This document shows, one piece after another, positions 1-14,500 of a stretch of 64,000 bases of DNA. The notes under the pieces are model-generated. The model was not told the origin of the DNA. It made no database searches and worked only from the letters and a program-made list of their open reading frames with translations. The stretch lies in contig CM069448.1 in NCBI GenBank assembly GCA_035610835.1, positions 14,198,462-14,262,461 on the forward strand, in the 5' to 3' direction. The stretch is from Ophiura sarsii. Lineage: Eukaryota; Echinodermata; Ophiuroidea; Amphilepidida; Ophiuridae. The first letter of the stretch is position 1. Each line of letters starts with the position of its first letter. Made by a program: the position numbers and the translations under genes.

Positions 1-1214
1 CCAGGACGGACCTTCCGCCGATTTCAGTCGTTTAAAACTTTAAAATGTTCAAACTAGTGCGATTTTTTTGAAAATATGTACTGTGCACACTCATAAAAAT
101 GTGTAATACCCAAAACTAATAGATATAATTGAAAAAAGTATGTCAACATCTCGCAATTTGTACCGCAAAAAGGAACTATTGCTGTGATAAACTTTTACCG
201 GACGTGCTATCCCATAGTGCATTGGTGGTGTATACCCTTTAAGAGCACACACTTTGTCTACAGCAAACGAGACATATTTCAGATTGTTGCCAGTGAAATC
301 CTGAGCTAAATTCCCGAGTTATATTACATTTCATGCTTCCGTTTTGAAGATACGGCCTCCACAAGAAACATGATCAAAACGTGAAATTTCAAAATTGCAT
401 GTTCTAACGGTGCGAAGGTGCGCGTGTACGCGCTTTTTAAAGAAAATTTCTCCCCGAGGGCCTTTGACTAGATTACTGAAAAGTCTATATAGGTCCGCTC
501 GTATTGTTTACCCTGTAGATAGTGAAAAATTAAGCATTATTATCGATTTTAAAATCTTTTCATTTCACAATTACTTGAATTTAAGATCATTATAGGCGAG
601 TAGGCCTAACATTCAGATGGCTGAAACGCATATAATATGACCCGACAATTACGCCCGACATGCCGTTTCATTTAATCCACTAGCTTTAAAGCGTCTTTTG
701 ACATGAGTGAAACCCAAAGGACCCCTCTCAGTGCTCCTGGCCTACTATTTATCATCATTCAAAAACACATAGATCACTAGAAATAACTTTAATAGACTCC
801 TTATCGACCCCCCCCCCCCCTAGCCCGGCCTTTTTAACATGTTTAATCCAATTTGCATTGGAAGTGGAGTTGTGTTTGAGAACTTAACCGTGTCAAAAAA
901 AGCCGCGACTCAACCTAATGATCATTTTGACTCTTTTAAAACAATAAAAACCTCATGAGTTTTAATTCGAACTCGTGTATGATTCATCATATGAAATGTC
1001 CTGGCTTTTTCAAGGTGTTTCTTGTTGAAAACCTCCTAAGAAAACGACAACATTTAGATGATTAAAAACGATTTTTGAAAGGATTAAACAATGTAGGCCT
1101 AACTAGACATTGTCCCGCGTGTTGATCATCATGTATATATGAGATTTCATTGAGAATTTTGATGATGCCCAACGTCTTTTGGTACCTACATGCCCAGTTG
1201 GAGCCCGCAGCTTC

Positions 1215-1688
1215 AAGGGTATACACCACCAATGCACTCCCCATAGACGCTACGTGCAAAGTAGGGGTCAAACAATCGACTCTAACTGGAGTTATCCCAT
1301 ACATCCTTATATGACATTTACAGAGATTATTCCTAAGGGATGTCCGCAAAACATATCAAAAGGAAATGGCAGAGTGTCGGACTAGATTTTTCAATATTAT
1401 GCGATGAATTTGATGTAGCGATTTCGGCCCTTTATTTACGCCCCAAAACCCAGGACGGACCTTCCGCCGATTTCAGTCGTTTAAAACTTTAAAATGTTCA
1501 AACTAGTGCGATTTTTTTGAAAATATGTACTGTGCACACTCATAAAAATGTGTAATACCCAAAACTAATAGATATAATTGAAAAAAGTATGTCAACATCT
1601 CGCAATTTGTACCGCAAAAAGGAACTATTGCTGTGATAAACTTTTACCGGACGTGCTATCCCATAGTGCATTGGTGGTGTATACCCTT
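1215..1688. mobile_element. 474-bp terminal-inverted-repeat module in the satellite (first complete copy)
   Basis: The module begins AAGGGTATACACCACCAATG and ends with its reverse complement, giving 24-bp perfect inverted ends (1215-1238 and 1665-1688). Other complete copies start at 2663, 4117, 6540, 8961, 11383, 12831, 14281, 15732, 17180, 18629, 20079, 22504 and 24935. In five junctions the module is absent. Left and right flanks read CTTCAAG and CTTTAAG. This is compatible with a TTAA- or TTA-type duplication that has since changed, but target-site assignment is ambiguous by one base. No transposase is encoded, so a MITE-like non-autonomous element is the natural reading. A palindromic satellite segment that never transposed remains possible. 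Confidence 0.7.
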
Positions 1689-4600
1689 TAAGAGCACACA
1701 CTTTGTCTACAGCAAACGAGACATATTTCAGATTGTTGCCAGTGAAATCCTGAGCTAAATTCCCGAGTTATATTACATTTCATGCTTCCGTTTTGAAGAT
1801 ACGGCCTCCACAAGAAACATGATCAAAACGTGAAATTTCAAAATTGCATGTTCTAACGGTGCGAAGGTGCGCGTGTACGCGCTTTTTAAAGAAAATTTCT
1901 CCCCGAGGGCCTTTGACTAGATTACTGAAAAGTCTATATAGGTCCGCTCGTATTGTTTACCCTGTAGATAGTGAAAAATTAAGCATTATTATCGATTTTA
2001 AAATCTTTTCATTTCACAATTACTTGAATTTAAGATCATTATAGGCGAGTAGGCCTAACATTCAGATGGCTGAAACGCATATAATATGACCCGACAATTA
2101 CGCCCGACATGCCGTTTCATTTAATCCACTAGCTTTAAAGCGTCTTTTGACATGAGTGAAACCCAAAGGACCCCTCTCAGTGCTCCTGGCCTACTATTTA
2201 TCATCATTCAAAAACACATAGATCACTAGAAATAACTTTAATAGACTCCTTATCGACCCCCCCCCCCCTAGCCCGGCCTTTTTAACATGTTTAATCCAAT
2301 TTGCATTGGAAGTGGAGTTGTGTTTGAGAACTTAACCGTGTCAAAAAAAGCCGCGACTCAACCTAATGATCATTTTGACTCTTTTAAAACAATAAAAACC
2401 TCATGAGTTTTAATTCGAACTCGTGTATGATTCATCATATGAAATGTCCTGGCTTTTTCAAGGTGTTTCTTGTTGAAAACCTCCTAAGAAAACGACAACA
2501 TTTAGATGATTAAAAACGATTTTTGAAAGGATTAAACAATGTAGGCCTAACTAGACATTGTCCCGCGTGTTGATCATCATGTATATATGAGATTTCATTG
2601 AGAATTTTGATGATGCCCAACGTCTTTTGGTACCTACATGCCCAGTTGGAGCCCGCAGCTTCAAGGGTATACACCACCAATGCACTCCCCATAGACGCTA
2701 CGTGCAAAGTAGGGGTCAAACAATCGACTCTAACTGGAGTTATCCCATACATCCTTATATGACATTTACAGAGATTATTCCTAAGGGATGTCCGCAAAAC
2801 ATATCAAAAGGAAATGGCAGAGTGTCGGACTAGATTTTTCAATATTATGCGATGAATTTGATGTAGCGATTTCGGCCCTTTATTTACGCCCCAAAACCCA
2901 GGACGGACCTTCCGCCGATTTCAGTCGTTTAAAACTTTAAAATGTTCAAACTAGTGCGATTTTTTTGAAAATATGTACTGTGCACACTCATAAAAATGTG
3001 TAATACCCAAAACTAATAGATATAATTGAAAAAAGTATGTCAACATCTCGCAATTTGTACCGCAAAAAGGAACTATTGCTGTGATAAACTTTTACCGGAC
3101 GTGCTATCCCATAGTGCATTGGTGGTGTATACCCTTTAAGAGCACACACTTTGTCTACAGCAAACGAGACATATTTCAGATTGTTGCCAGTGAAATCCTG
3201 AGCTAAATTCCCGAGTTATATTACATTTCATGCTTCCGTTTTGAAGATACGGCCTCCACAAGAAACATGATCAAAACGTGAAATTTCAAAATTGCATGTT
3301 CTAACGGTGCGAAGGTGCGCGTGTACGCGCTTTTTAAAGAAAATTTCTCCCCGAGGGCCTTTGACTAGATTACTGAAAAGTCTATATAGGTCCGCTCGTA
3401 TTGTTTACCCTGTAGATAGTGAAAAATTAAGCATTATTATCGATTTTAAAATCTTTTCATTTCACAATTACTTGAATTTAAGATCATTATAGGCGAGTAG
3501 GCCTAACATTCAGATGGCTGAAACGCATATAATATGACCCGACAATTACGCCCGACATGCCGTTTCATTTAATCCACTAGCTTTAAAGCGTCTTTTGACA
3601 TGAGTGAAACCCAAAGGACCCCTCTCAGTGCTCCTGGCCTACTATTTATCATCATTCAAAAACACATAGATCACTAGAAATAACTTTAATAGACTCCTTA
3701 TCGACCCCCCCCCCCCCCCCCCTAGCCCGGCCTTTTTAACATGTTTAATCCAATTTGCATTGGAAGTGGAGTTGTGTTTGAGAACTTAACCGTGTCAAAA
3801 AAAGCCGCGACTCAACCTAATGATCATTTTGACTCTTTTAAAACAATAAAAACCTCATGAGTTTTAATTCGAACTCGTGTATGATTCATCATATGAAATG
3901 TCCTGGCTTTTTCAAGGTGTTTCTTGTTGAAAACCTCCTAAGAAAACGACAACATTTAGATGATTAAAAACGATTTTTGAAAGGATTAAACAATGTAGGC
4001 CTAACTAGACATTGTCCCGCGTGTTGATCATCATGTATATATGAGATTTCATTGAGAATTTTGATGATGCCCAACGTCTTTTGGTACCTACATGCCCAGT
4101 TGGAGCCCGCAGCTTCAAGGGTATACACCACCAATGCACTCCCCATAGACGCTACGTGCAAAGTAGGGGTCAAACAATCGACTCTAACTGGAGTTATCCC
4201 ATACATCCTTATATGACATTTACAGAGATTATTCCTAAGGGATGTCCGCAAAACATATCAAAAGGAAATGGCAGAGTGTCGGACTAGATTTTTCAATATT
4301 ATGCGATGAATTTGATGTAGCGATTTCGGCCCTTTATTTACGCCCCAAAACCCAGGACGGACCTTCCGCCGATTTCAGTCGTTTAAAACTTTAAAATGTT
4401 CAAACTAGTGCGATTTTTTTGAAAATATGTACTGTGCACACTCATAAAAATGTGTAATACCCAAAACTAATAGATATAATTGAAAAAAGTATGTCAACAT
4501 CTCGCAATTTGTACCGCAAAAAGGAACTATTGCTGTGATAAACTTTTACCGGACGTGCTATCCCATAGTGCATTGGTGGTGTATACCCTTTAAGAGCACA

Positions 4601-5557
4601 CACTTTGTCTACAGCAAACGAGACATATTTCAGATTGTTGCCAGTGAAATCCTGAGCTAAATTCCCGAGTTATATTACATTTCATGCTTCCGTTTTGAAG
4701 ATACGGCCTCCACAAGAAACATGATCAAAACGTGAAATTTCAAAATTGCATGTTCTAACGGTGCGAAGGTGCGCGTGTACGCGCTTTTTAAAGAAAATTT
4801 CTCCCCGAGGGCCTTTGACTAGATTACTGAAAAGTCTATATAGGTCCGCTCGTATTGTTTACCCTGTAGATAGTGAAAAATTAAGCATTATTATCGATTT
4901 TAAAATCTTTTCATTTCACAATTACTTGAATTTAAGATCATTATAGGCGAGTAGGCCTAACATTCAGATGGCTGAAACGCATATAATATGACCCGACAAT
5001 TACGCCCGACATGCCGTTTCATTTAATCCACTAGCTTTAAAGCGTCTTTTGACATGAGTGAAACCCAAAGGACCCCTCTCAGTGCTCCTGGCCTACTATT
5101 TATCATCATTCAAAAACACATAGATCACTAGAAATAACTTTAATAGACTCCTTATCGACCCCCCCCCCCCTAGCCCGGCCTTTTTAACATGTTTAATCCA
5201 ATTTGCATTGGAAGTGGAGTTGTGTTTGAGAACTTAACCGTGTCAAAAAAAGCCGCGACTCAACCTAATGATCATTTTGACTCTTTTAAAACAATAAAAA
5301 CCTCATGAGTTTTAATTCGAACTCGTGTATGATTCATCATATGAAATGTCCTGGCTTTTTCAAGGTGTTTCTTGTTGAAAACCTCCTAAGAAAACGACAA
5401 CATTTAGATGATTAAAAACGATTTTTGAAAGGATTAAACAATGTAGGCCTAACTAGACATTGTCCCGCGTGTTGATCATCATGTATATATGAGATTTCAT
5501 TGAGAATTTTGATGATGCCCAACGTCTTTTGGTACCTACATGCCCAGTTGGAGCCCG

Positions 5558-5569
5558 CAGCTTTAAGAG
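5558..5569. other. Module-free (empty) satellite junction, T variant
   Basis: The core runs directly from GCCCGCAG into CTTTAAGAGCAC, skipping exactly 475 bp relative to full units. Identical T-variant junctions occur near 10,403 and 23,955. C-variant junctions (CTTCAAGAGCAC) occur near 7,981 and 21,525. Confidence 0.9.
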
Positions 5570-8500
5570 CACACACTTTGTCTACAGCAAACGAGACATA
5601 TTTCAGATTGTTGCCAGTGAAATCCTGAGCTAAATTCCCGAGTTATATTACATTTCATGCTTCCGTTTTGAAGATACGGCCTCCACAAGAAACATGATCA
5701 AAACGTGAAATTTCAAAATTGCATGTTCTAACGGTGCGAAGGTGCGCGTGTACGCGCTTTTTAAAGAAAATTTCTCCCCGAGGGCCTTTGACTAGATTAC
5801 TGAAAAGTCTATATAGGTCCGCTCGTATTGTTTACCCTGTAGATAGTGAAAAATTAAGCATTATTATCGATTTTAAAATCTTTTCATTTCACAATTACTT
5901 GAATTTAAGATCATTATAGGCGAGTAGGCCTAACATTCAGATGGCTGAAACGCATATAATATGACCCGACAATTACGCCCGACATGCCGTTTCATTTAAT
6001 CCACTAGCTTTAAAGCGTCTTTTGACATGAGTGAAACCCAAAGGACCCCTCTCAGTGCTCCTGGCCTACTATTTATCATCATTCAAAAACACATAGATCA
6101 CTAGAAATAACTTTAATAGACTCCTTATCGACCCCCCCCCCCCCCTAGCCCGGCCTTTTTAACATGTTTAATCCAATTTGCATTGGAAGTGGAGTTGTGT
6201 TTGAGAACTTAACCGTGTCAAAAAAAGCCGCGACTCAACCTAATGATCATTTTGACTCTTTTAAAACAATAAAAACCTCATGAGTTTTAATTCGAACTCG
6301 TGTATGATTCATCATATGAAATGTCCTGGCTTTTTCAAGGTGTTTCTTGTTGAAAACCTCCTAAGAAAACGACAACATTTAGATGATTAAAAACGATTTT
6401 TGAAAGGATTAAACAATGTAGGCCTAACTAGACATTGTCCCGCGTGTTGATCATCATGTATATATGAGATTTCATTGAGAATTTTGATGATGCCCAACGT
6501 CTTTTGGTACCTACATGCCCAGTTGGAGCCCGCAGCTTCAAGGGTATACACCACCAATGCACTCCCCATAGACGCTACGTGCAAAGTAGGGGTCAAACAA
6601 TCGACTCTAACTGGAGTTATCCCATACATCCTTATATGACATTTACAGAGATTATTCCTAAGGGATGTCCGCAAAACATATCAAAAGGAAATGGCAGAGT
6701 GTCGGACTAGATTTTTCAATATTATGCGATGAATTTGATGTAGCGATTTCGGCCCTTTATTTACGCCCCAAAACCCAGGACGGACCTTCCGCCGATTTCA
6801 GTCGTTTAAAACTTTAAAATGTTCAAACTAGTGCGATTTTTTTGAAAATATGTACTGTGCACACTCATAAAAATGTGTAATACCCAAAACTAATAGATAT
6901 AATTGAAAAAAGTATGTCAACATCTCGCAATTTGTACCGCAAAAAGGAACTATTGCTGTGATAAACTTTTACCGGACGTGCTATCCCATAGTGCATTGGT
7001 GGTGTATACCCTTTAAGAGCACACACTTTGTCTACAGCAAACGAGACATATTTCAGATTGTTGCCAGTGAAATCCTGAGCTAAATTCCCGAGTTATATTA
7101 CATTTCATGCTTCCGTTTTGAAGATACGGCCTCCACAAGAAACATGATCAAAACGTGAAATTTCAAAATTGCATGTTCTAACGGTGCGAAGGTGCGCGTG
7201 TACGCGCTTTTTAAAGAAAATTTCTCCCCGAGGGCCTTTGACTAGATTACTGAAAAGTCTATATAGGTCCGCTCGTATTGTTTACCCTGTAGATAGTGAA
7301 AAATTAAGCATTATTATCGATTTTAAAATCTTTTCATTTCACAATTACTTGAATTTAAGATCATTATAGGCGAGTAGGCCTAACATTCAGATGGCTGAAA
7401 CGCATATAATATGACCCGACAATTACGCCCGACATGCCGTTTCATTTAATCCACTAGCTTTAAAGCGTCTTTTGACATGAGTGAAACCCAAAGGACCCCT
7501 CTCAGTGCTCCTGGCCTACTATTTATCATCATTCAAAAACACATAGATCACTAGAAATAACTTTAATAGACTCCTTATCGACCCCCCCCCCTAGCCCGGC
7601 CTTTTTAACATGTTTAATCCAATTTGCATTGGAAGTGGAGTTGTGTTTGAGAACTTAACCGTGTCAAAAAAAGCCGCGACTCAACCTAATGATCATTTTG
7701 ACTCTTTTAAAACAATAAAAACCTCATGAGTTTTAATTCGAACTCGTGTATGATTCATCATATGAAATGTCCTGGCTTTTTCAAGGTGTTTCTTGTTGAA
7801 AACCTCCTAAGAAAACGACAACATTTAGATGATTAAAAACGATTTTTGAAAGGATTAAACAATGTAGGCCTAACTAGACATTGTCCCGCGTGTTGATCAT
7901 CATGTATATATGAGATTTCATTGAGAATTTTGATGATGCCCAACGTCTTTTGGTACCTACATGCCCAGTTGGAGCCCGCAGCTTCAAGAGCACACACTTT
8001 GTCTACAGCAAACGAGACATATTTCAGATTGTTGCCAGTGAAATCCTGAGCTAAATTCCCGAGTTATATTACATTTCATGCTTCCGTTTTGAAGATACGG
8101 CCTCCACAAGAAACATGATCAAAACGTGAAATTTCAAAATTGCATGTTCTAACGGTGCGAAGGTGCGCGTGTACGCGCTTTTTAAAGAAAATTTCTCCCC
8201 GAGGGCCTTTGACTAGATTACTGAAAAGTCTATATAGGTCCGCTCGTATTGTTTACCCTGTAGATAGTGAAAAATTAAGCATTATTATCGATTTTAAAAT
8301 CTTTTCATTTCACAATTACTTGAATTTAAGATCATTATAGGCGAGTAGGCCTAACATTCAGATGGCTGAAACGCATATAATATGACCCGACAATTACGCC
8401 CGACATGCCGTTTCATTTAATCCACTAGCTTTAAAGCGTCTTTTGACATGAGTGAAACCCAAAGGACCCCTCTCAGTGCTCCTGGCCTACTATTTATCAT

Positions 8501-11500
8501 CATTCAAAAACACATAGATCACTAGAAATAACTTTAATAGACTCCTTATCGACCCCCCCCCCCCCCTAGCCCGGCCTTTTTAACATGTTTAATCCAATTT
8601 GCATTGGAAGTGGAGTTGTGTTTGAGAACTTAACCGTGTCAAAAAAAGCCGCGACTCAACCTAATGATCATTTTGACTCTTTTAAAACAATAAAAACCTC
8701 ATGAGTTTTAATTCGAACTCGTGTATGATTCATCATATGAAATGTCCTGGCTTTTTCAAGGTGTTTCTTGTTGAAAACCTCCTAAGAAAACGACAACATT
8801 TAGATGATTAAAAACGATTTTTGAAAGGATTAAACAATGTAGGCCTAACTAGACATTGTCCCGCGTGTTGATCATCATGTATATATGAGATTTCATTGAG
8901 AATTTTGATGATGCCCAACGTCTTTTGGTACCTACATGCCCAGTTGGAGCCCGCAGCTTCAAGGGTATACACCACCAATGCACTCCCCATAGACGCTACG
9001 TGCAAAGTAGGGGTCAAACAATCGACTCTAACTGGAGTTATCCCATACATCCTTATATGACATTTACAGAGATTATTCCTAAGGGATGTCCGCAAAACAT
9101 ATCAAAAGGAAATGGCAGAGTGTCGGACTAGATTTTTCAATATTATGCGATGAATTTGATGTAGCGATTTCGGCCCTTTATTTACGCCCCAAAACCCAGG
9201 ACGGACCTTCCGCCGATTTCAGTCGTTTAAAACTTTAAAATGTTCAAACTAGTGCGATTTTTTTGAAAATATGTACTGTGCACACTCATAAAAATGTGTA
9301 ATACCCAAAACTAATAGATATAATTGAAAAAAGTATGTCAACATCTCGCAATTTGTACCGCAAAAAGGAACTATTGCTGTGATAAACTTTTACCGGACGT
9401 GCTATCCCATAGTGCATTGGTGGTGTATACCCTTTAAGAGCACACACTTTGTCTACAGCAAACGAGACATATTTCAGATTGTTGCCAGTGAAATCCTGAG
9501 CTAAATTCCCGAGTTATATTACATTTCATGCTTCCGTTTTGAAGATACGGCCTCCACAAGAAACATGATCAAAACGTGAAATTTCAAAATTGCATGTTCT
9601 AACGGTGCGAAGGTGCGCGTGTACGCGCTTTTTAAAGAAAATTTCTCCCCGAGGGCCTTTGACTAGATTACTGAAAAGTCTATATAGGTCCGCTCGTATT
9701 GTTTACCCTGTAGATAGTGAAAAATTAAGCATTATTATCGATTTTAAAATCTTTTCATTTCACAATTACTTGAATTTAAGATCATTATAGGCGAGTAGGC
9801 CTAACATTCAGATGGCTGAAACGCATATAATATGACCCGACAATTACGCCCGACATGCCGTTTCATTTAATCCACTAGCTTTAAAGCGTCTTTTGACATG
9901 AGTGAAACCCAAAGGACCCCTCTCAGTGCTCCTGGCCTACTATTTATCATCATTCAAAAACACATAGATCACTAGAAATAACTTTAATAGACTCCTTATC
10001 GACCCCCCCCCCCTAGCCCGGCCTTTTTAACATGTTTAATCCAATTTGCATTGGAAGTGGAGTTGTGTTTGAGAACTTAACCGTGTCAAAAAAAGCCGCG
10101 ACTCAACCTAATGATCATTTTGACTCTTTTAAAACAATAAAAACCTCATGAGTTTTAATTCGAACTCGTGTATGATTCATCATATGAAATGTCCTGGCTT
10201 TTTCAAGGTGTTTCTTGTTGAAAACCTCCTAAGAAAACGACAACATTTAGATGATTAAAAACGATTTTTGAAAGGATTAAACAATGTAGGCCTAACTAGA
10301 CATTGTCCCGCGTGTTGATCATCATGTATATATGAGATTTCATTGAGAATTTTGATGATGCCCAACGTCTTTTGGTACCTACATGCCCAGTTGGAGCCCG
10401 CAGCTTTAAGAGCACACACTTTGTCTACAGCAAACGAGACATATTTCAGATTGTTGCCAGTGAAATCCTGAGCTAAATTCCCGAGTTATATTACATTTCA
10501 TGCTTCCGTTTTGAAGATACGGCCTCCACAAGAAACATGATCAAAACGTGAAATTTCAAAATTGCATGTTCTAACGGTGCGAAGGTGCGCGTGTACGCGC
10601 TTTTTAAAGAAAATTTCTCCCCGAGGGCCTTTGACTAGATTACTGAAAAGTCTATATAGGTCCGCTCGTATTGTTTACCCTGTAGATAGTGAAAAATTAA
10701 GCATTATTATCGATTTTAAAATCTTTTCATTTCACAATTACTTGAATTTAAGATCATTATAGGCGAGTAGGCCTAACATTCAGATGGCTGAAACGCATAT
10801 AATATGACCCGACAATTACGCCCGACATGCCGTTTCATTTAATCCACTAGCTTTAAAGCGTCTTTTGACATGAGTGAAACCCAAAGGACCCCTCTCAGTG
10901 CTCCTGGCCTACTATTTATCATCATTCAAAAACACATAGATCACTAGAAATAACTTTAATAGACTCCTTATCGACCCCCCCCCCCCCCTAGCCCGGCCTT
11001 TTTAACATGTTTAATCCAATTTGCATTGGAAGTGGAGTTGTGTTTGAGAACTTAACCGTGTCAAAAAAAGCCGCGACTCAACCTAATGATCATTTTGACT
11101 CTTTTAAAACAATAAAAACCTCATGAGTTTTAATTCGAACTCGTGTATGATTCATCATATGAAATGTCCTGGCTTTTTCAAGGTGTTTCTTGTTGAAAAC
11201 CTCCTAAGAAAACGACAACATTTAGATGATTAAAAACGATTTTTGAAAGGATTAAACAATGTAGGCCTAACTAGACATTGTCCCGCGTGTTGATCATCAT
11301 GTATATATGAGATTTCATTGAGAATTTTGATGATGCCCAACGTCTTTTGGTACCTACATGCCCAGTTGGAGCCCGCAGCTTCAAGGGTATACACCACCAA
11401 TGCACTCCCCATAGACGCTACGTGCAAAGTAGGGGTCAAACAATCGACTCTAACTGGAGTTATCCCATACATCCTTATATGACATTTACAGAGATTATTC

Positions 11501-14500
11501 CTAAGGGATGTCCGCAAAACATATCAAAAGGAAATGGCAGAGTGTCGGACTAGATTTTTCAATATTATGCGATGAATTTGATGTAGCGATTTCGGCCCTT
11601 TATTTACGCCCCAAAACCCAGGACGGACCTTCCGCCGATTTCAGTCGTTTAAAACTTTAAAATGTTCAAACTAGTGCGATTTTTTTGAAAATATGTACTG
11701 TGCACACTCATAAAAATGTGTAATACCCAAAACTAATAGATATAATTGAAAAAAGTATGTCAACATCTCGCAATTTGTACCGCAAAAAGGAACTATTGCT
11801 GTGATAAACTTTTACCGGACGTGCTATCCCATAGTGCATTGGTGGTGTATACCCTTTAAGAGCACACACTTTGTCTACAGCAAACGAGACATATTTCAGA
11901 TTGTTGCCAGTGAAATCCTGAGCTAAATTCCCGAGTTATATTACATTTCATGCTTCCGTTTTGAAGATACGGCCTCCACAAGAAACATGATCAAAACGTG
12001 AAATTTCAAAATTGCATGTTCTAACGGTGCGAAGGTGCGCGTGTACGCGCTTTTTAAAGAAAATTTCTCCCCGAGGGCCTTTGACTAGATTACTGAAAAG
12101 TCTATATAGGTCCGCTCGTATTGTTTACCCTGTAGATAGTGAAAAATTAAGCATTATTATCGATTTTAAAATCTTTTCATTTCACAATTACTTGAATTTA
12201 AGATCATTATAGGCGAGTAGGCCTAACATTCAGATGGCTGAAACGCATATAATATGACCCGACAATTACGCCCGACATGCCGTTTCATTTAATCCACTAG
12301 CTTTAAAGCGTCTTTTGACATGAGTGAAACCCAAAGGACCCCTCTCAGTGCTCCTGGCCTACTATTTATCATCATTCAAAAACACATAGATCACTAGAAA
12401 TAACTTTAATAGACTCCTTATCGACCCCCCCCCCCCTAGCCCGGCCTTTTTAACATGTTTAATCCAATTTGCATTGGAAGTGGAGTTGTGTTTGAGAACT
12501 TAACCGTGTCAAAAAAAGCCGCGACTCAACCTAATGATCATTTTGACTCTTTTAAAACAATAAAAACCTCATGAGTTTTAATTCGAACTCGTGTATGATT
12601 CATCATATGAAATGTCCTGGCTTTTTCAAGGTGTTTCTTGTTGAAAACCTCCTAAGAAAACGACAACATTTAGATGATTAAAAACGATTTTTGAAAGGAT
12701 TAAACAATGTAGGCCTAACTAGACATTGTCCCGCGTGTTGATCATCATGTATATATGAGATTTCATTGAGAATTTTGATGATGCCCAACGTCTTTTGGTA
12801 CCTACATGCCCAGTTGGAGCCCGCAGCTTCAAGGGTATACACCACCAATGCACTCCCCATAGACGCTACGTGCAAAGTAGGGGTCAAACAATCGACTCTA
12901 ACTGGAGTTATCCCATACATCCTTATATGACATTTACAGAGATTATTCCTAAGGGATGTCCGCAAAACATATCAAAAGGAAATGGCAGAGTGTCGGACTA
13001 GATTTTTCAATATTATGCGATGAATTTGATGTAGCGATTTCGGCCCTTTATTTACGCCCCAAAACCCAGGACGGACCTTCCGCCGATTTCAGTCGTTTAA
13101 AACTTTAAAATGTTCAAACTAGTGCGATTTTTTTGAAAATATGTACTGTGCACACTCATAAAAATGTGTAATACCCAAAACTAATAGATATAATTGAAAA
13201 AAGTATGTCAACATCTCGCAATTTGTACCGCAAAAAGGAACTATTGCTGTGATAAACTTTTACCGGACGTGCTATCCCATAGTGCATTGGTGGTGTATAC
13301 CCTTTAAGAGCACACACTTTGTCTACAGCAAACGAGACATATTTCAGATTGTTGCCAGTGAAATCCTGAGCTAAATTCCCGAGTTATATTACATTTCATG
13401 CTTCCGTTTTGAAGATACGGCCTCCACAAGAAACATGATCAAAACGTGAAATTTCAAAATTGCATGTTCTAACGGTGCGAAGGTGCGCGTGTACGCGCTT
13501 TTTAAAGAAAATTTCTCCCCGAGGGCCTTTGACTAGATTACTGAAAAGTCTATATAGGTCCGCTCGTATTGTTTACCCTGTAGATAGTGAAAAATTAAGC
13601 ATTATTATCGATTTTAAAATCTTTTCATTTCACAATTACTTGAATTTAAGATCATTATAGGCGAGTAGGCCTAACATTCAGATGGCTGAAACGCATATAA
13701 TATGACCCGACAATTACGCCCGACATGCCGTTTCATTTAATCCACTAGCTTTAAAGCGTCTTTTGACATGAGTGAAACCCAAAGGACCCCTCTCAGTGCT
13801 CCTGGCCTACTATTTATCATCATTCAAAAACACATAGATCACTAGAAATAACTTTAATAGACTCCTTATCGACCCCCCCCCCCCCCTAGCCCGGCCTTTT
13901 TAACATGTTTAATCCAATTTGCATTGGAAGTGGAGTTGTGTTTGAGAACTTAACCGTGTCAAAAAAAGCCGCGACTCAACCTAATGATCATTTTGACTCT
14001 TTTAAAACAATAAAAACCTCATGAGTTTTAATTCGAACTCGTGTATGATTCATCATATGAAATGTCCTGGCTTTTTCAAGGTGTTTCTTGTTGAAAACCT
14101 CCTAAGAAAACGACAACATTTAGATGATTAAAAACGATTTTTGAAAGGATTAAACAATGTAGGCCTAACTAGACATTGTCCCGCGTGTTGATCATCATGT
14201 ATATATGAGATTTCATTGAGAATTTTGATGATGCCCAACGTCTTTTGGTACCTACATGCCCAGTTGGAGCCCGCAGCTTCAAGGGTATACACCACCAATG
14301 CACTCCCCATAGACGCTACGTGCAAAGTAGGGGTCAAACAATCGACTCTAACTGGAGTTATCCCATACATCCTTATATGACATTTACAGAGATTATTCCT
14401 AAGGGATGTCCGCAAAACATATCAAAAGGAAATGGCAGAGTGTCGGACTAGATTTTTCAATATTATGCGATGAATTTGATGTAGCGATTTCGGCCCTTTA

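Noticed and set aside
1216..1687. Strict piggyBac-type TTAA insertion for the satellite module
   Set aside because: The empty junctions are offset by 475 bp, one base from the value expected for symmetric ends with TTAA, and the left flank reads TTCA. Possible only with an added indel and substitution.
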